Assembly: GCA_035236585.1 (NCBI GenBank)
Contig: CP141133.1
Span: 46,951,729-47,015,728 of the forward strand
From: Warburgia ugandensis
Taxonomy: Eukaryota; Streptophyta; Magnoliopsida; Canellales; Canellaceae
Direction: 5' to 3'
Length of the DNA stretch: 64,000 nucleotides
Under the pieces are notes generated by a model. That model was not told the origin of the DNA and did no database searches. It worked only from the letters and a program-made list of their open reading frames with translations. This document shows positions 12,291 through 23,576 of this stretch, piece by piece; the stretch's first letter is position 1; each line of letters begins with the position of its first letter. Position numbers and translations under genes: made by a program.

Positions 12291-12554
12291 TATGTTTTTC
12301 ATCTTTTTCGTTTTTCTATTTAAATTCCAGAAATACCCCTATCTTCAAACGGCTATAACTTCTTCATACGAACTCCGTTTTGGGTGATTTTTGAGGCGTT
12401 GGATTCCATTTTTCAAGTAAAATCTAATGGTACTCAATTTCCTTACAAATTCCTTCATTTACTATTTTAAATAAAGTAAAACTTTTAACTCAGTTTATTT
12501 CCTATAGAATGTTCAATTTTCGTTAAAAATAGTGTAAATTGCTCGGGCATTACA

Positions 12555-14692
12555 GTATAAAATGAAAATAAAACTAGGAAAAGGATGGAATTCCAGCCAT
12601 GTGTAGAGAGGAGAGAGAATTGTAGAGATATCCTAGAAGACGACTTGGGTGATGAGGATGTGAGTGAATGTTGGACTTGAAGATCTCAGGGAGAGGGAGA
12701 CAGAGACATTGGAAGGGGTTGGTCAAGTTTGAGATAGGGAAGAACTAGTTTAAGGAGTGATGCTACATCTTGAGGAAGCTCTAAATCAGGTAGGGGGTTA
12801 GTGTAGGAAGAAATTCTAATGCATGCATGGTTTAGCCCAAAGAAAATGAGACAATTTCCTATGAAATTATGAAAAAAAAATCTGTTGTCTGCCACTGCTG
12901 AAGTATGCTTAGAACTACTGATAATGTTTCACTTTAAAGTGCTGCTTCCGATTGACTAATCTTGTAAAGTGAATGCATACTGCATATCATTAGTTTTAAA
13001 CTTGATTTCATGAGTTGGAACACATGAATAATACTATCGAATGCATGGAGTTTCTAATGATTTGTCATACCTTATTTTGACATTACACACATGGAGCAAC
13101 AGGGGGTGATTACACTTCTGAAATGCCCTTGAGATCATCCACTATATAAAAAAAATCCATTTTGGGTTTTCTTTTAGTGTGGATGAGCCTTGCATTGATG
13201 CATTAAAAATTGAAGTTTTGTTATAACCTCATGCCAAACTTAGATGTCCAATAAGAAGTAGGGACTAGTCGCACCTTGTCTTCCAGTACATGTTTGCAAG
13301 CAAAAAGTGCTTGGAACTCTTTGTCTAAGTCCCCAATTTTTTAAGGGTGCATATTAACCTACTGATGTTCATAAAATTTCCTAAGGTGTTGGAACTCAAA
13401 CTCACTATTTTGGAGGAGCTCAAGTAGGGAGAAACTAGACATTTTTTGCACAATGCATGCAAAAAAATGATACGATTCCTCCACCTATTTGAACACCTTG
13501 TTCATGATTAGAAAATGCTAGGAAATTCTATATAAGCAAGTTGCTAAGAGGATTATTATCTTATAGGCATAGACTATATTAATCCTACTTGAACAATGCA
13601 GGAAATGGTGCATGAAATCCTCATTGGTAATGTTTCTTAACTCAAAAATCATTTTTGGCTGAAGTTATAAGATTGGAGATGATGGGAAATTAATGGAAGA
13701 GTAGTAAACTTAAACTTACAAAAAGAATTCTAGTAGGTAATAGAAGCATAGAACTGCTCGGGTGCTAGTACCTCCTATGCAGGTGGTTCCCCAAGTTTGG
13801 CGCTTTGGAATCATCCAAGTTCCTGTAACAAAAATTTTAAATAAAATTGAATTCCTTAAGTGAAAAACTATGGGAAAGGTGGGAAAAAATTGAAATGTAA
13901 AGTTTTGAATGACAGTTGAAAAATGAAAAACTTAAACTCAACTAGTTTTTGGAAAAGTCGGGTGAAGAAGAAGACTAGAATTCTTGAGACTCATAGAATT
14001 CTAGTTGGAGAATTTTAAACGTAAAAATTTGAAGATGATTGGAATTCTCAAGTTTGATGGAATTTGAGTCTCTAAAATTTCATGTGTAAAACTTGTGCTT
14101 ACAAGGAATTTTGGAAAATTCAAAATTTCAATGAAAGGAAAATCTTTAAAATTTAAACCTTTTTAAGTTAGGAATGTGACTACCACTAATGACTACCTTA
14201 CTAATGATATGAAGAATATATATATATATATATAATTAAACTAAATTAAATGAGGGCCAAGAAGTACTTTGTCTTGAAGGTGAGAAATTACCAAATTGCC
14301 TCTATGTTAAAGGAATTCTAGAATTCCTTAATAAAGAAAACATGTGGAAATTCTACCTTTTAAATTTTTCATGAAAGCCTATTGATAGTAAATTTCACTA
14401 GGTGCTAAGCAAAGTAAGAACAAACCTTGAACTAAACTAAATGAGAGGCAAGAAGGTAATTTGTCTAGAATGTGAGAAATTACCAAATTGCCCTTAGGTT
14501 AGAATTTTTTATAATTTGGAGAATTAAATAGTTCTATGAATGAAACCTCATACATTGATTCATTTAGACATAACCACCTAAGTGTTAAACTATACCAAAA
14601 TCTTATAAGTCCTTGGACCATACATCATTTCCTTAGGTCTTTTTAGCTAGGACTTGAAAATTACAAACTTACTAATGACATTGGGCATTACA
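12555..14692 (-). mobile_element. LTR-like fragment beginning at 14692 (minus)
   Basis: On the minus strand, 14692 begins TGTAATGCCC, the same opening as the solo LTR family but followed by different sequence. The text continues leftward with typical LTR phrases such as GGCAATTTGGTAATTTC and a GAGAGAGG leader-like block near 12600-12700. The solo LTR at 9777-12554 sits inside or at the edge of it. No opposite terminus was found, so its extent is uncertain. There is no supported coding frame. Confidence 0.4.
14236..14520 (+). repeat. About 190-bp tandem duplication with (TA)n
   Basis: The block around 14238-14335 (AACTAAATTAAATGAGGGCCAAG and on) recurs around 14430-14520, including the GAGAAATTACCAAATTGCC phrase. 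A (TA)n run at 14215-14234 precedes the first copy. It is part of the LTR-like region. Confidence 0.65.
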
Positions 14693-15870
14693 ACTTAGTC
14701 TTATTATAGAAGATTATCCATAGCTTAGCTGAAGAGCATCCCTCCCTAAGCTAATACTTGGATGAAGTGATCATTTTAATTTTAGTCTTGACAACCTATG
14801 TTCAACTAAAGTATGGCTTTAGTTGACTAGCATCTTTGCCATAGTTTTCCAAAACTCAAGATATTCATGCCTCAAGTAGCTTGCATTAGTTTGCATACCC
14901 AATGGCCTTAGCTCTAGAAACTCAACATCACTAGGACACTTAAAGGGCAGTTAGAAGAGTACCTAGTTATACTACATGACCAAATATGAGATAATCATCA
15001 TTAATAACCACAGAAAAACGACAACTGGTAAGATAGTTGTCAAATGTGATGAAATCCTAATTAGCACTAAAGGACTATTAAATTGAGGTAAAATAATAAA
15101 CACATCATGATTAAAAACATAAGCACTAAAATTTTGAAGTGAAAATGAAGGCACGCATTCACATAAGAAAGTCATGGGGTCCATGAACTTCATAAATAAG
15201 ATAAGATCATTTAAAGTCATTGCAATGGTTTAACAACAAATTAACAAAATAATTCACATTACCTGATGTAGGATGGCATTGCATGACACTTCATCACCTT
15301 CATGATTTAGCAGTTTACATGACTTGAACAAATGGGTTTATGGATTGGGCCAAGCGTTGGAAACATTATTTACAGTGACACTTGGTGAACACCACTAGTA
15401 TGGTGGTGAGCCATGAGATTTTATATTCATTTTATGAGCCACTGGTATTGGTTTTGCTAATATTTAGGCAAGGTGCTCTACAAACAGCTTTGTGGATTGA
15501 TGTTTTGGGTAGTCACTCTTAGAGTGTCTTATTCTCGGATCACTTAGCAGGAGCACTAAGTCAGTGTGCTATAAGTCCTAGAGTATGCTAGGAGGTATAG
15601 TTGGTCACGATCTCTGAGATGATATTGATACTAGCTCTGCGATGGACACACCGAGCAGTAGGAGTATCTTCTCATGTGGAAGTGCTCTATGAGGTAGTTG
15701 GGTAGCCCCCATGAGGTCTAATGACTCATGGTTCATGTAGGTTTCCACGAGTAGATGAAGAGGCCATGGTAGTCGCTAATGGGTGATGTTTGACCCTACA
15801 AGGATAGGTGTCTATGTATTGTTAGCATGTTGGGCATGCTGATCATTCTCAAGATTTCAGACCACTAGTC
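14693..15870. other. Unassigned DNA leading into a minisatellite
   Basis: No convincing gene or RNA is visible. From about 15240 the sequence becomes less AT-rich and reads like the interior of a long LTR on the plus strand, which continues past the minisatellite to 17041. Confidence 0.4.
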
Positions 15871-17041
15871 CCGATGGTAGGATGATATGCCATTAATGGT
15901 CATGGTTGTAGGATGGTATGGCACTAATGGTCACGTGGTAGGACAATATGCTGCTAATGGTCCTGGTGGTAGGACGATATGCCACTAATTGTCCCTGTGG
16001 TAGGATGATATGCCACTAATGGTCCAGTGGTAGGATGATATGCCAGTAATGGTCCCCATGATAGGGTGATATGCCACTAATTGTCCCATGGTAGGATGAT
16101 ATGCCACTAATGATCACAATGGTAGGATGATATACCACTAATGGTCACGATGGTAGGATGATATGCCACTAATGGTCTCAATGGTAGGATGATATGCCAC
16201 TAATGGTCCCTAGTGGTAGGATGATATGTCACTGTGATAAGAAGTGATTAGTTTTCCACGATGATGTGGGCATGGGTTTATGAATTGTGAATTGAGGGCT
16301 AAGTACCTCAGTTTGACATGATCTAAGCTAAGCACATTGATTTGATAGATTTATCAGTTACTATAAAACCTTATGAGTGGATTGAAATCAACAGTCTTTT
16401 TGGATCTTATTGAATCTGTGTTGATCGCATTTTCTTTCAGAAATTATATATGAACTTACGTCATGGTTGACATATGCTTATACTTATGCTATCACATGCT
16501 TTATTTTAGGCATTCCAACTTGTATTAGTTTTTCTTCTTGTCACATGTTTTTGTTTTTCTCACCCCTTACAACCAACATTTCAGATGATGCTCTAGGTAG
16601 CTCGAGCATGAGAGACTAGGGAAGGAAAAAGTACTTGGATCAGGCCAGATGTGAGGAGAACATGCTTTTTGGTGTACTTTTTTTTTTTTTTTATAGAATC
16701 CATGTAGTATGATTTCATTTTGAGTATCACACATAACTTAAGATTTTTTGTTGAAACTTTGGATAACTATAATATGATTGTCCTTAATTAATCAAATGGA
16801 AAGTGACTTAAATTGTGACTATATGATAAATTCTATGGCATGTATCTCTAACCATTCCTAGGTTAGATGACTATTATTTTTCTTATATGTGAAGTTTTCT
16901 TAGTAACACCTAGGATGATGTCGATAAATTTCAAATCTACTTATTTATATTATCACCCTGTTCCTATTTTTTAATAAACTACAAAAATTTTGCTGCTTTT
17001 CAAATTAAAATGAATAAAATTTTAAAAACCCGAGGTGTTCC
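15240..17041 (+). mobile_element. LTR-like block ending at 17041 (plus)
   Basis: The right end reads AAAACCCGAGGTGTTCCA at 17024-17041 and aligns with the 3' ends of the other LTRs here (AAACCCGGGTCGTCACA at 49762). A TTTCAGATGATGCTC block near 16580 sits about as far from this end as TTTTCAGGACC does in the 5' LTR at 35570-38360. The 5' end is not recognised. The minisatellite is nested in it. Confidence 0.4.
15871..16235 (+). repeat. Minisatellite, 12 units of about 30 bp
   Basis: Twelve direct units of 30-32 bases share the core GGTAGGATGATATGCCACTA followed by ATGGTC and a short variable spacer. The first and last units are the most divergent and the middle units nearly identical, as expected from slippage. 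Because the period is not always a multiple of three and stops occur, it is not protein coding. Confidence 0.93.
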
Positions 17042-18300
17042 AGATCTATAAATTCCAATTGTAAAAATGACAATCAATAGACCTTAAGGGTTGAAACTTA
17101 CCAATGTAAGTTCAGTAGGTACCCATAAAGGTCAGATAATTGTGGATCATCACTATTGCATCCAGATCTATGTTAAATCAACCTCGATTGCTAAATTTCT
17201 TACGATTTTCTTTGGGGTCAAGGGAAGCACAATGAATGGCTTAGATCTACAATTTGAGTCATTGTGGCCTCTACTCGTACTATACCCTATGACTATTCAC
17301 CTTAGCTAGTGTTGAAAAAAGAGAGAGAGAGAATGAGAATGGCATGGCCAACTTGCTCAAGTATCCGAGTTGGTATGTGCCAGTGGAGCACGAAGATGGG
17401 TTTCCTATTTGAGGCGGTAGATAAACTACCCAAGCATACCGGTGCAGCGAGGAAGAGGGGAGAGAGGATGAGATAGGTCTGGCATGCTAGTAGGGCTATG
17501 CTAGCCAAAAGAGAGTGAGATAGAGAGGGAGAGGTCAAAAAAGAAAGAGAGAAATGGGGAAGGGGATTTTGGCAGTGGTTGGCAACCCTGGCTTGGTCAC
17601 TGCTTGGAGCCAGACTGAGAAGGAAATAGAAGGGGGTGAAGGGTAGGGGAAGAGCGTTGGCTCCCCTATTAGCATCGGGAAAAAGGGAATGCATGTCTGA
17701 TCAGAGAAGAAGTGGTTGTAGGGAAAGGGGTTTCTAGAGTTTCTATTGTGTTGGTAGGAGAAAAGGGGTTTCACTTTGGTGTTGGAGAGAAAGGGGTTTG
17801 ATTGGAGGAGAAACTTGCTGTTGGAGAAAATGGGTGCTCATTGGTGGGAATTCCTACGGAGGGGAGCTCCTCATTGAGAGGAGGATGCTATTTTTCTCCC
17901 TTCCTTCAGCATCCCCCATTCTTTTCTAATTTTGGGCTGCCTCTTGACATTGGATAGTAGAACGATGCATGTCAAGCCCAACTCTGTGTGTCGTGAGTTG
18001 GTTTTGCTATGTCACAAGCCCAATTAGGTGGGGTGCCGTTATCAATTTGGAGCCCTCTAAATTAGTTAAAATTTGGGTATTTTCCACACTGATCTCTGTT
18101 TCAGGATAAATTAGTGTGATTGAAATCATCCTAAAGTGTACATTCTAAATATTGAGGTTTTGGGGATTAATTAAACGTCTTTCAAAAGGTCAATTTCACA
18201 AAATTCAAAACTTAGCCCCTTTCCACTTTGTTTCATGGATATAAGCAATGTTGATTCTCAATTTCCTATTAGGCCTATGGATGGGTCCCTGCATTTAATC
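17042..18300 (-). mobile_element. LTR-like fragment with purine-rich leader (minus)
   Basis: This carries the imperfect palindrome motif at 18029-18056 and a GAGAGAGA and GGGAGAGG-rich leader at 17310-17900, in the order seen in the minus-strand solo LTR at 9777-12554. Several frames overlap on both strands (for example 17302-17694) because of the purine skew and are not supported as genes. Ends were not found. Confidence 0.4.
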
Positions 18301-18459
18301 ATCTCCACTAACTCTAGACTCTTACATGTAATTGTGCTTATATTCCATGTAGCAATACAAATCTTGTTCTCTTGAACTAGACTATTTACCTACACACTTC
18401 CTGAATGGCATGGGCACCCATACACACTCTCCACTGCACCTAGATCCCGTCCATGACTT

Positions 18460-20560
18460 TTGAAGGAATGCTCTATCAGCCCTTGCCTATTTTGCACTAC
18501 ACCTAGGATCCCATGCATTGTGCCACTTTTGGGGTCAGTCTTGGATAATAGCCAATACGAAGGTCTATCTTGGAAAAAGTTGTTGCACCATGTAGCCGCT
18601 CCAACAAGTCATCTAATTGGGGAATTGGAAAGAGATGATTATAATTTTGCTCACTAGCCCATTTTCGATGCACATCAACTATAAACCATCATTCTTTGAC
18701 ACAAGAAGGGCATGTATTGTGTATGAAATTTTACTATTGCACACCAAACCTTTGGTCATCAATTTTTAACCTATCTTTGCAACTCCTCATGTTGTTTTGA
18801 GCTCATGACTTTATTAGGAATTATAGATCCTAGAATGAAATCAATGCAGTGTTGATATCTCATGAAGGAATTAAGCCATTGGGGATCTTCTTAGGAAACA
18901 CATCTTCATATTCACTCAATAGGGGACTTATAATTGAAGGTTGTAAACTAGTTTTACTCTAATCATTGTTTCTTCTACCTCATTTACATTATGTTCAGTG
19001 TTCAACATCTCTATACAAGTTTCATTTTTCTTTTTATTCCATAATGAATCACATGTGAAGATTTTGAAATTATTTTAGGTTTTAAGGGTGTCAATATAAT
19101 CTTTTCACCATGGAACATAAAAAAAAAAAAAGAAAGTATTTTTGAACCTTCCTTGTTGGCACCCCAATCTAAGTACCATGATCATCCCAATAATAAGTGA
19201 CAAATCCATTGGAATTACATCACACCAAACTTCTTATTTACAATGATTTTCACTAGAAAAGTAAATAAGGCATTTGCTAGTTACCTTAAGTTGATGCTCC
19301 TTTGTGAGCCACTTCAATTTATAGAGTTGAGGATGAGGCTCCATCTTTAGTTTAGTTTGTTGACTAGCTTGGTGGAGCTCACATTCTCACATGCACCACT
19401 ATTAATAAGTACATCCCATACCTTACATGTGAAGTACATAGCCTGTGAAAGATGGCATAATGCAACTCACCGTCATCACCCTTGTGAATAGTGATTAAGA
19501 TTCTTTACACCACCAACATCTCACCTTGATAGATAGGAAGATCATCATCATCTTCTTCTTCTTAAAAACCTGATTGTGACTTCTCTTCTTCAAACTCATA
19601 TTTTTCCACTAGCACAACCACATTGCGCTTTGGATAGTCAGAGGCAATATATCCAAGCCCTAATCATTTAAAGCACCTCCTTACTATAGAACTACATGGT
19701 CCTAGATACCTATTACCATCATTCTTTTTTTTTCAATAAGATTTATAAATGCATCTTTTAGAGCTTCCTTTTAGAGCTTATCAAAAATCAAGACCAACCT
19801 TTTTACATCATTTATGACCTATACTATTGTAAACGTACTGTCTCCATTGTCTTTTCTCAATCCACCCCAAAAGTGTGTTATGGTTTGCTCTTCTAGCTAA
19901 ACCACATCACTCTTTGGCATGAGATGTTCAAACTCCATTATGTATTCTTCTATGCTCGAGGTCCCTTGTCTTACATTTTGGATCTTAAATAAGGTATCTT
20001 TCCAGTAATTCTTGGGTAGAAAACGCTTATTAAGCTCTTTTTTCAACTTGTCCAAATTCTATACCTTATTTGTTACTATATCACACTCTTTGTTTATATA
20101 GGTTATCCAACCATAATGAAGTATATTTCTTTAACATAAGAACTATGAGCTTTACCTTGGCATCTTTTGAGAATTTCATGTACTCAAATACATGTTCGAT
20201 TGTGTATGGCCAATCTAGGAAATCATTGAGCTGCATCTTTTCTTCAAATTCAGGGATGTTAACTTTCACTCTGAACATATGGAAATGTATTTTCTCCTTG
20301 GAGCATTGCTAGATGAAATCTTCAATCTAAGGCTCTACTTTTGGTATAAAAAATAATTGGAGTCATCACATGTGTTATTCGAAGATTTAATGTCGTATTT
20401 TTCACCTTTTTCATTGCAGTTGTTAAGCTATGTTAGACACTCTCTAATTATTCAACTTGCCTGTTTATGTTGTCCGTATCCAGGTCTTTAGCATCTTTAT
20501 CTGATGTTTCTATATGTCATGCACTATAAGCCATTGTAACATTGTACCTCTAATACCAAT
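18460..20560 (-). pseudogene. Decayed Ty3/gypsy gag-protease-RT (minus)
   Basis: Reading leftward: a primer-binding-like TTGGTATTAGAG at about 20547-20560 is followed within a few bases by the likely gag start. 20081-20278 is a gag (Retrotrans_gag) relic with VKVNIPEFEEKMQLNDFLDW and LKKYTSLWLDNL. A zinc-knuckle relic of the form RCFK...GLGYIASDYPKRN lies near 19620-19680. An aspartic protease relic lies near 19250-19440, with an NSGACENVSS block where the active D of DSG has become N. RT-like text with stops runs to about 18460. Integrase and the 3' LTR were not found to the left. Confidence 0.7.
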
Positions 20561-20564
20561 TTTA

Positions 20565-22160
20565 AATTAATAACTAATAATAAAACAATTACAAAAAGAT
20601 GTGGAAATAAGTATGCAAGCTATGATTAAAAGTTCTAGCTTAGTGGAAAATGTTGATTAAAGATAGAAAAAGTATTTCCTTGAGTGTTAAGTCCTTACAT
20701 GGATACAAAGAATCACCACCATAGGAAATGAGTTTAGTACTCTTGGATACAGATACACCACCAAGGGGCATAAATTTAGGTTGGACACTAACTTGCCATC
20801 ACAAGGATAATGATTTTCACTGCCTTTAGGATACAAAACTAGAAAATGTCATACCACAACACGGAGTCTATCGAGTGATACATCAACGTCTTGAACTAAG
20901 AAGCAACTCAGCCTATCTCAGTCCAAATTGGAAAACACATCCAAATCCAACCTAGAAAAAGCATTATAATAAAAAGTAGGCTTGGTGCATAGAGCTCCTA
21001 CTTATGTAGGGTCTGGGGAAGGGGTGGATTGCAACTGCCTATAGTAGTAGCCTTACCTTGTATTTTTGCAATAGGTTGTTTCCATGCCTTGAACCCGTGA
21101 CCTCAAGGTCACACTACAATAACTTTTACTATTGCAATAAGGCTCCCCTTCAGAAAACACTTTATAATTATAGAGAAAAAATCCAAATTCTACTAATCTT
21201 ACAAAGAAAAAATGTGCTTGATTTGTGCTAAAATTAAACTTTATCTAGTTGATTCATAAGTAGTGTATTTATAGATGAGAATGATCCTCCCTTACACGTA
21301 TATACAAAGCTACAAAAGAAATTTTCTAAATAGAATAGTTGCTTCATGTATAGACGATTCTAAATATGTAACTACTATCTTCAAAGACTTTCTAATGTTG
21401 ACCATTGCAAAATCCTTATAATTACATTCAAGCAACTTCTAATTTTTTACAAGATACATAAGAAAACTTGTGAGCTCTTAGAGTTTCCAAAATGAATGGA
21501 GTTAGAACACATTGACTCCTTGACCATGTAATCTTGTTGGCTGGTATTTTTTAGCTTTATAAACTCTTGAATGGTCAATGCTTAATCTATAAGGCATCCA
21601 TCTGAAATGATCAAGTCATCATGGTCCATGTAATCTTCAAGAGATGTTAAATAGGTGTTAGCTTGATTTGGCTTGAAAATGCCATTTTTTGGAAAATCCA
21701 ACCCATTGTAACTATCTATGTTGATGAAATCCTCACATCCATGACTAGTTATGCTAGTAATCACATGTCTAAGTGATTTTGAGGTAAACCTTGGCTGTCA
21801 AATGCTACATCTCATAGATCTTCTTTGATTTTCTTTCAATTTTAGAATTCTTAGATAGTCCCGTGTCAATATGTAATTTATTCCTAGTTTGTGTGCTAGT
21901 AGATTGTCATCTGTTGGTTGTAAAATCTTGCAAAGATTTAATGAAACCACAAGGTGGGGATAATCTTAATTTACTCAAGTCTTGGTTTGCTTTGAGAGAG
22001 TGGATATAAGCTCCAAGGTTGGGTAAAACCATAATAAATACTCATGTCCATATTTCTCGTAAGCCATTAATTGATTTTTTTTTTTTAAATAGAGCACCTT
22101 TGTTTTTGAAGTTTAAATTCTTTTTAAAAGTATTATTTGGGCTCAATTCACACCCTGTTC
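20565..22160. mobile_element. LTR remnants of two retrotransposons
   Basis: This interval lies between the minus-strand gypsy relic ending at 20560 and the plus-strand copia relic beginning at 22165. It should contain the gypsy 5' LTR on its left and the copia 5' LTR on its right. The copia side is supported near 21900-22130 by text typical of copia LTR ends (GAGAGTGGATATAAG, then ACCATAATAAATACTC). The boundary between the two and their outer ends could not be placed. The SINE at 20954-21168 is nested in it. There is no coding frame of note. Confidence 0.45.
20954..21168 (-). mobile_element. Au-type SINE with about 17-bp target duplication
   Basis: The body 20971-21151 is the same family as at 7189-7406, with GAACCCGTGACCTCAAGGTCAC at the B-box region (plus-strand view) and AAGGCTCCCCTT at its start. 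Flanks 20954-20970 and 21152-21168 match at about 14 of 17 bases. This copy keeps the family consensus best in the tRNA-like part. Confidence 0.88.
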
Positions 22161-22164
22161 ATAC

Positions 22165-22742
22165 CACAATTGGCATCAGAGCAAGTGCACTTAATTTTTC
22201 AAAATCATTTCCTTAGTTTTCTAAATGGAACACGTGTTGTTGCAATCAACTTTAGAGAATGTCAGTCAACATATGAACCTCCTCTTTTTGATGACATATA
22301 ATATAGTTATTGCAAGGCTATAATGAAGATCTTCACAAAACCTAAAGGTTATGAAATTTAGAGATTGATTGAAAATGTTCTATTTGAACCTTATGTTGTT
22401 TATGATGGGGTAGAATAATACCTCACTAAAGAGAAATGAAAAAAAGATAATCATAAGAAGATTTAAATGGATGACAAATCCATGAATCTTCTTTACTATG
22501 CTCTTCATTCTAAAGAGTTTAATCATTTTCATTTTGAATTAGAAAAAAAAAGAAAGAAAGAAGAAGATAAACTATAGGTAACATATAATGGTAAAAAACA
22601 TGTAAAAGCAACTAAAATTTATCTTGTAGTTCATCAATATGAATTATTGTTCATGAAATGTAGTAAGTGTATCTCTAAAATATTTACTTGATTCACTAAC
22701 ATCATCAACACTTTGAAGGGTCATGGTAAAGTGTTTACTAAC
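22165..22742 (+). pseudogene. Ty1/copia 5' part: primer site and gag, first half
   Basis: TTGGCATCAGAGC at 22170-22182 is the usual initiator-Met-tRNA primer site of plant LTR elements. Downstream text with stops matches the copia gag (UBN2/DUF4219) layout: YEPPLFDD, then YCKAIMKIF, then LIENVLFEP, then LKGHGKVFTN by about 22742. The frame ends abruptly at 22743, where LTR-like sequence begins. The missing gag portion resumes near 31526. Gag would have formed the virus-like particle; here it is broken. Confidence 0.68.
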
Positions 22743-23576
22743 TGTGACAACTTGGGTTTCTTTAATAGATTTTTGCAAAACATACTTCTAAAAATGTTAG
22801 GGTACCCTTGAAATAATTCTTTTTATTTTTGAAACATTTATGAAGGGATAAAACATCACAAATATATTTTTCAAAAACATCTTCTTCAAAATTTGGGCAT
22901 CCCTATCAAAAAGTTCCTTATACATTCAAAATAAGTGTACAATAAGAGCACATTTCAAGATCAATTATCATAGCCATAAACTAATTAGTAATTCCATAAA
23001 AGTTTCATGCATAATAATTATTGTTATTACATGTCCATCAATAATAAATAGATAACTGTTTAATGTCTAAATTCCATGAATCAAATAAAATAAAGGTTGC
23101 TCCACCATACAATTATCAATGCATCCAATCTTTTGTAACTCCTATATCATCCCATTGTAGGGGTAAGTACAAATACTCAATGGATAAATCCTTAAATAAG
23201 GTTTGAAAACCACAAAAATTAAGTGGTATCTCATGATCAATATAGTTTGTATGGAAACTACTATCAACACAAAGGATTGTAAACTACATCATATGATTCA
23301 TAAATCACAAGTAATGTCTCAAAAATGAATGATAACATCAGATAGACTCACATATTCTAATAACTGTTAAAACATAAATCACAATGGCAATGTCCAACCC
23401 CAAGCCACATAGGCAATGGTCTAAACCTTTGAGGATGATTGACATGCATATCATTTATAAAACTTAGACGTGGTCATTGTGCTTATAGTGGAAACATCAC
23501 TCATCTACACTCATTAGTAAATATGAATGAACTACCCCACTCTCATGGGGCGGTAGAACTAATCAAAAGTAGTCTA

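Larger units (their letters stand above)
9777..12554 (-). mobile_element. Solo LTR, long-LTR gypsy family, with 5-bp target duplication
   Basis: The segment is one complete LTR on the minus strand. It starts at 12554 with TGTAATGCCCGAGC and ends at 9777 with GGGTCGTCACA. It is flanked on both sides by GTATA (9772-9776 and 12555-12559), so it is a solo LTR left by recombination between two LTRs. The same family supplies both LTRs at 35570-38360 and 41770-44584. A GC-rich part (11400-11760) and a purine-rich leader (11840-12030) lie inside. Short frames overlap in all directions there and look like by-products of composition. Confidence 0.92.

Noticed and set aside
15871-16235. CRISPR-like regular repeat
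   Set aside because: Units abut with only a few variable bases rather than unique spacers. The setting is a plant transposon.
17024-17041. Start of a minus-strand LTR (TGGAACACC)
   Set aside because: The terminus fits better as a plus-strand LTR 3' end when aligned with the other LTR ends in the window.
22170-22182. tRNA gene suggested by tRNA-like match
   Set aside because: It is only a 13-base primer-binding site. No cloverleaf can be drawn around it.
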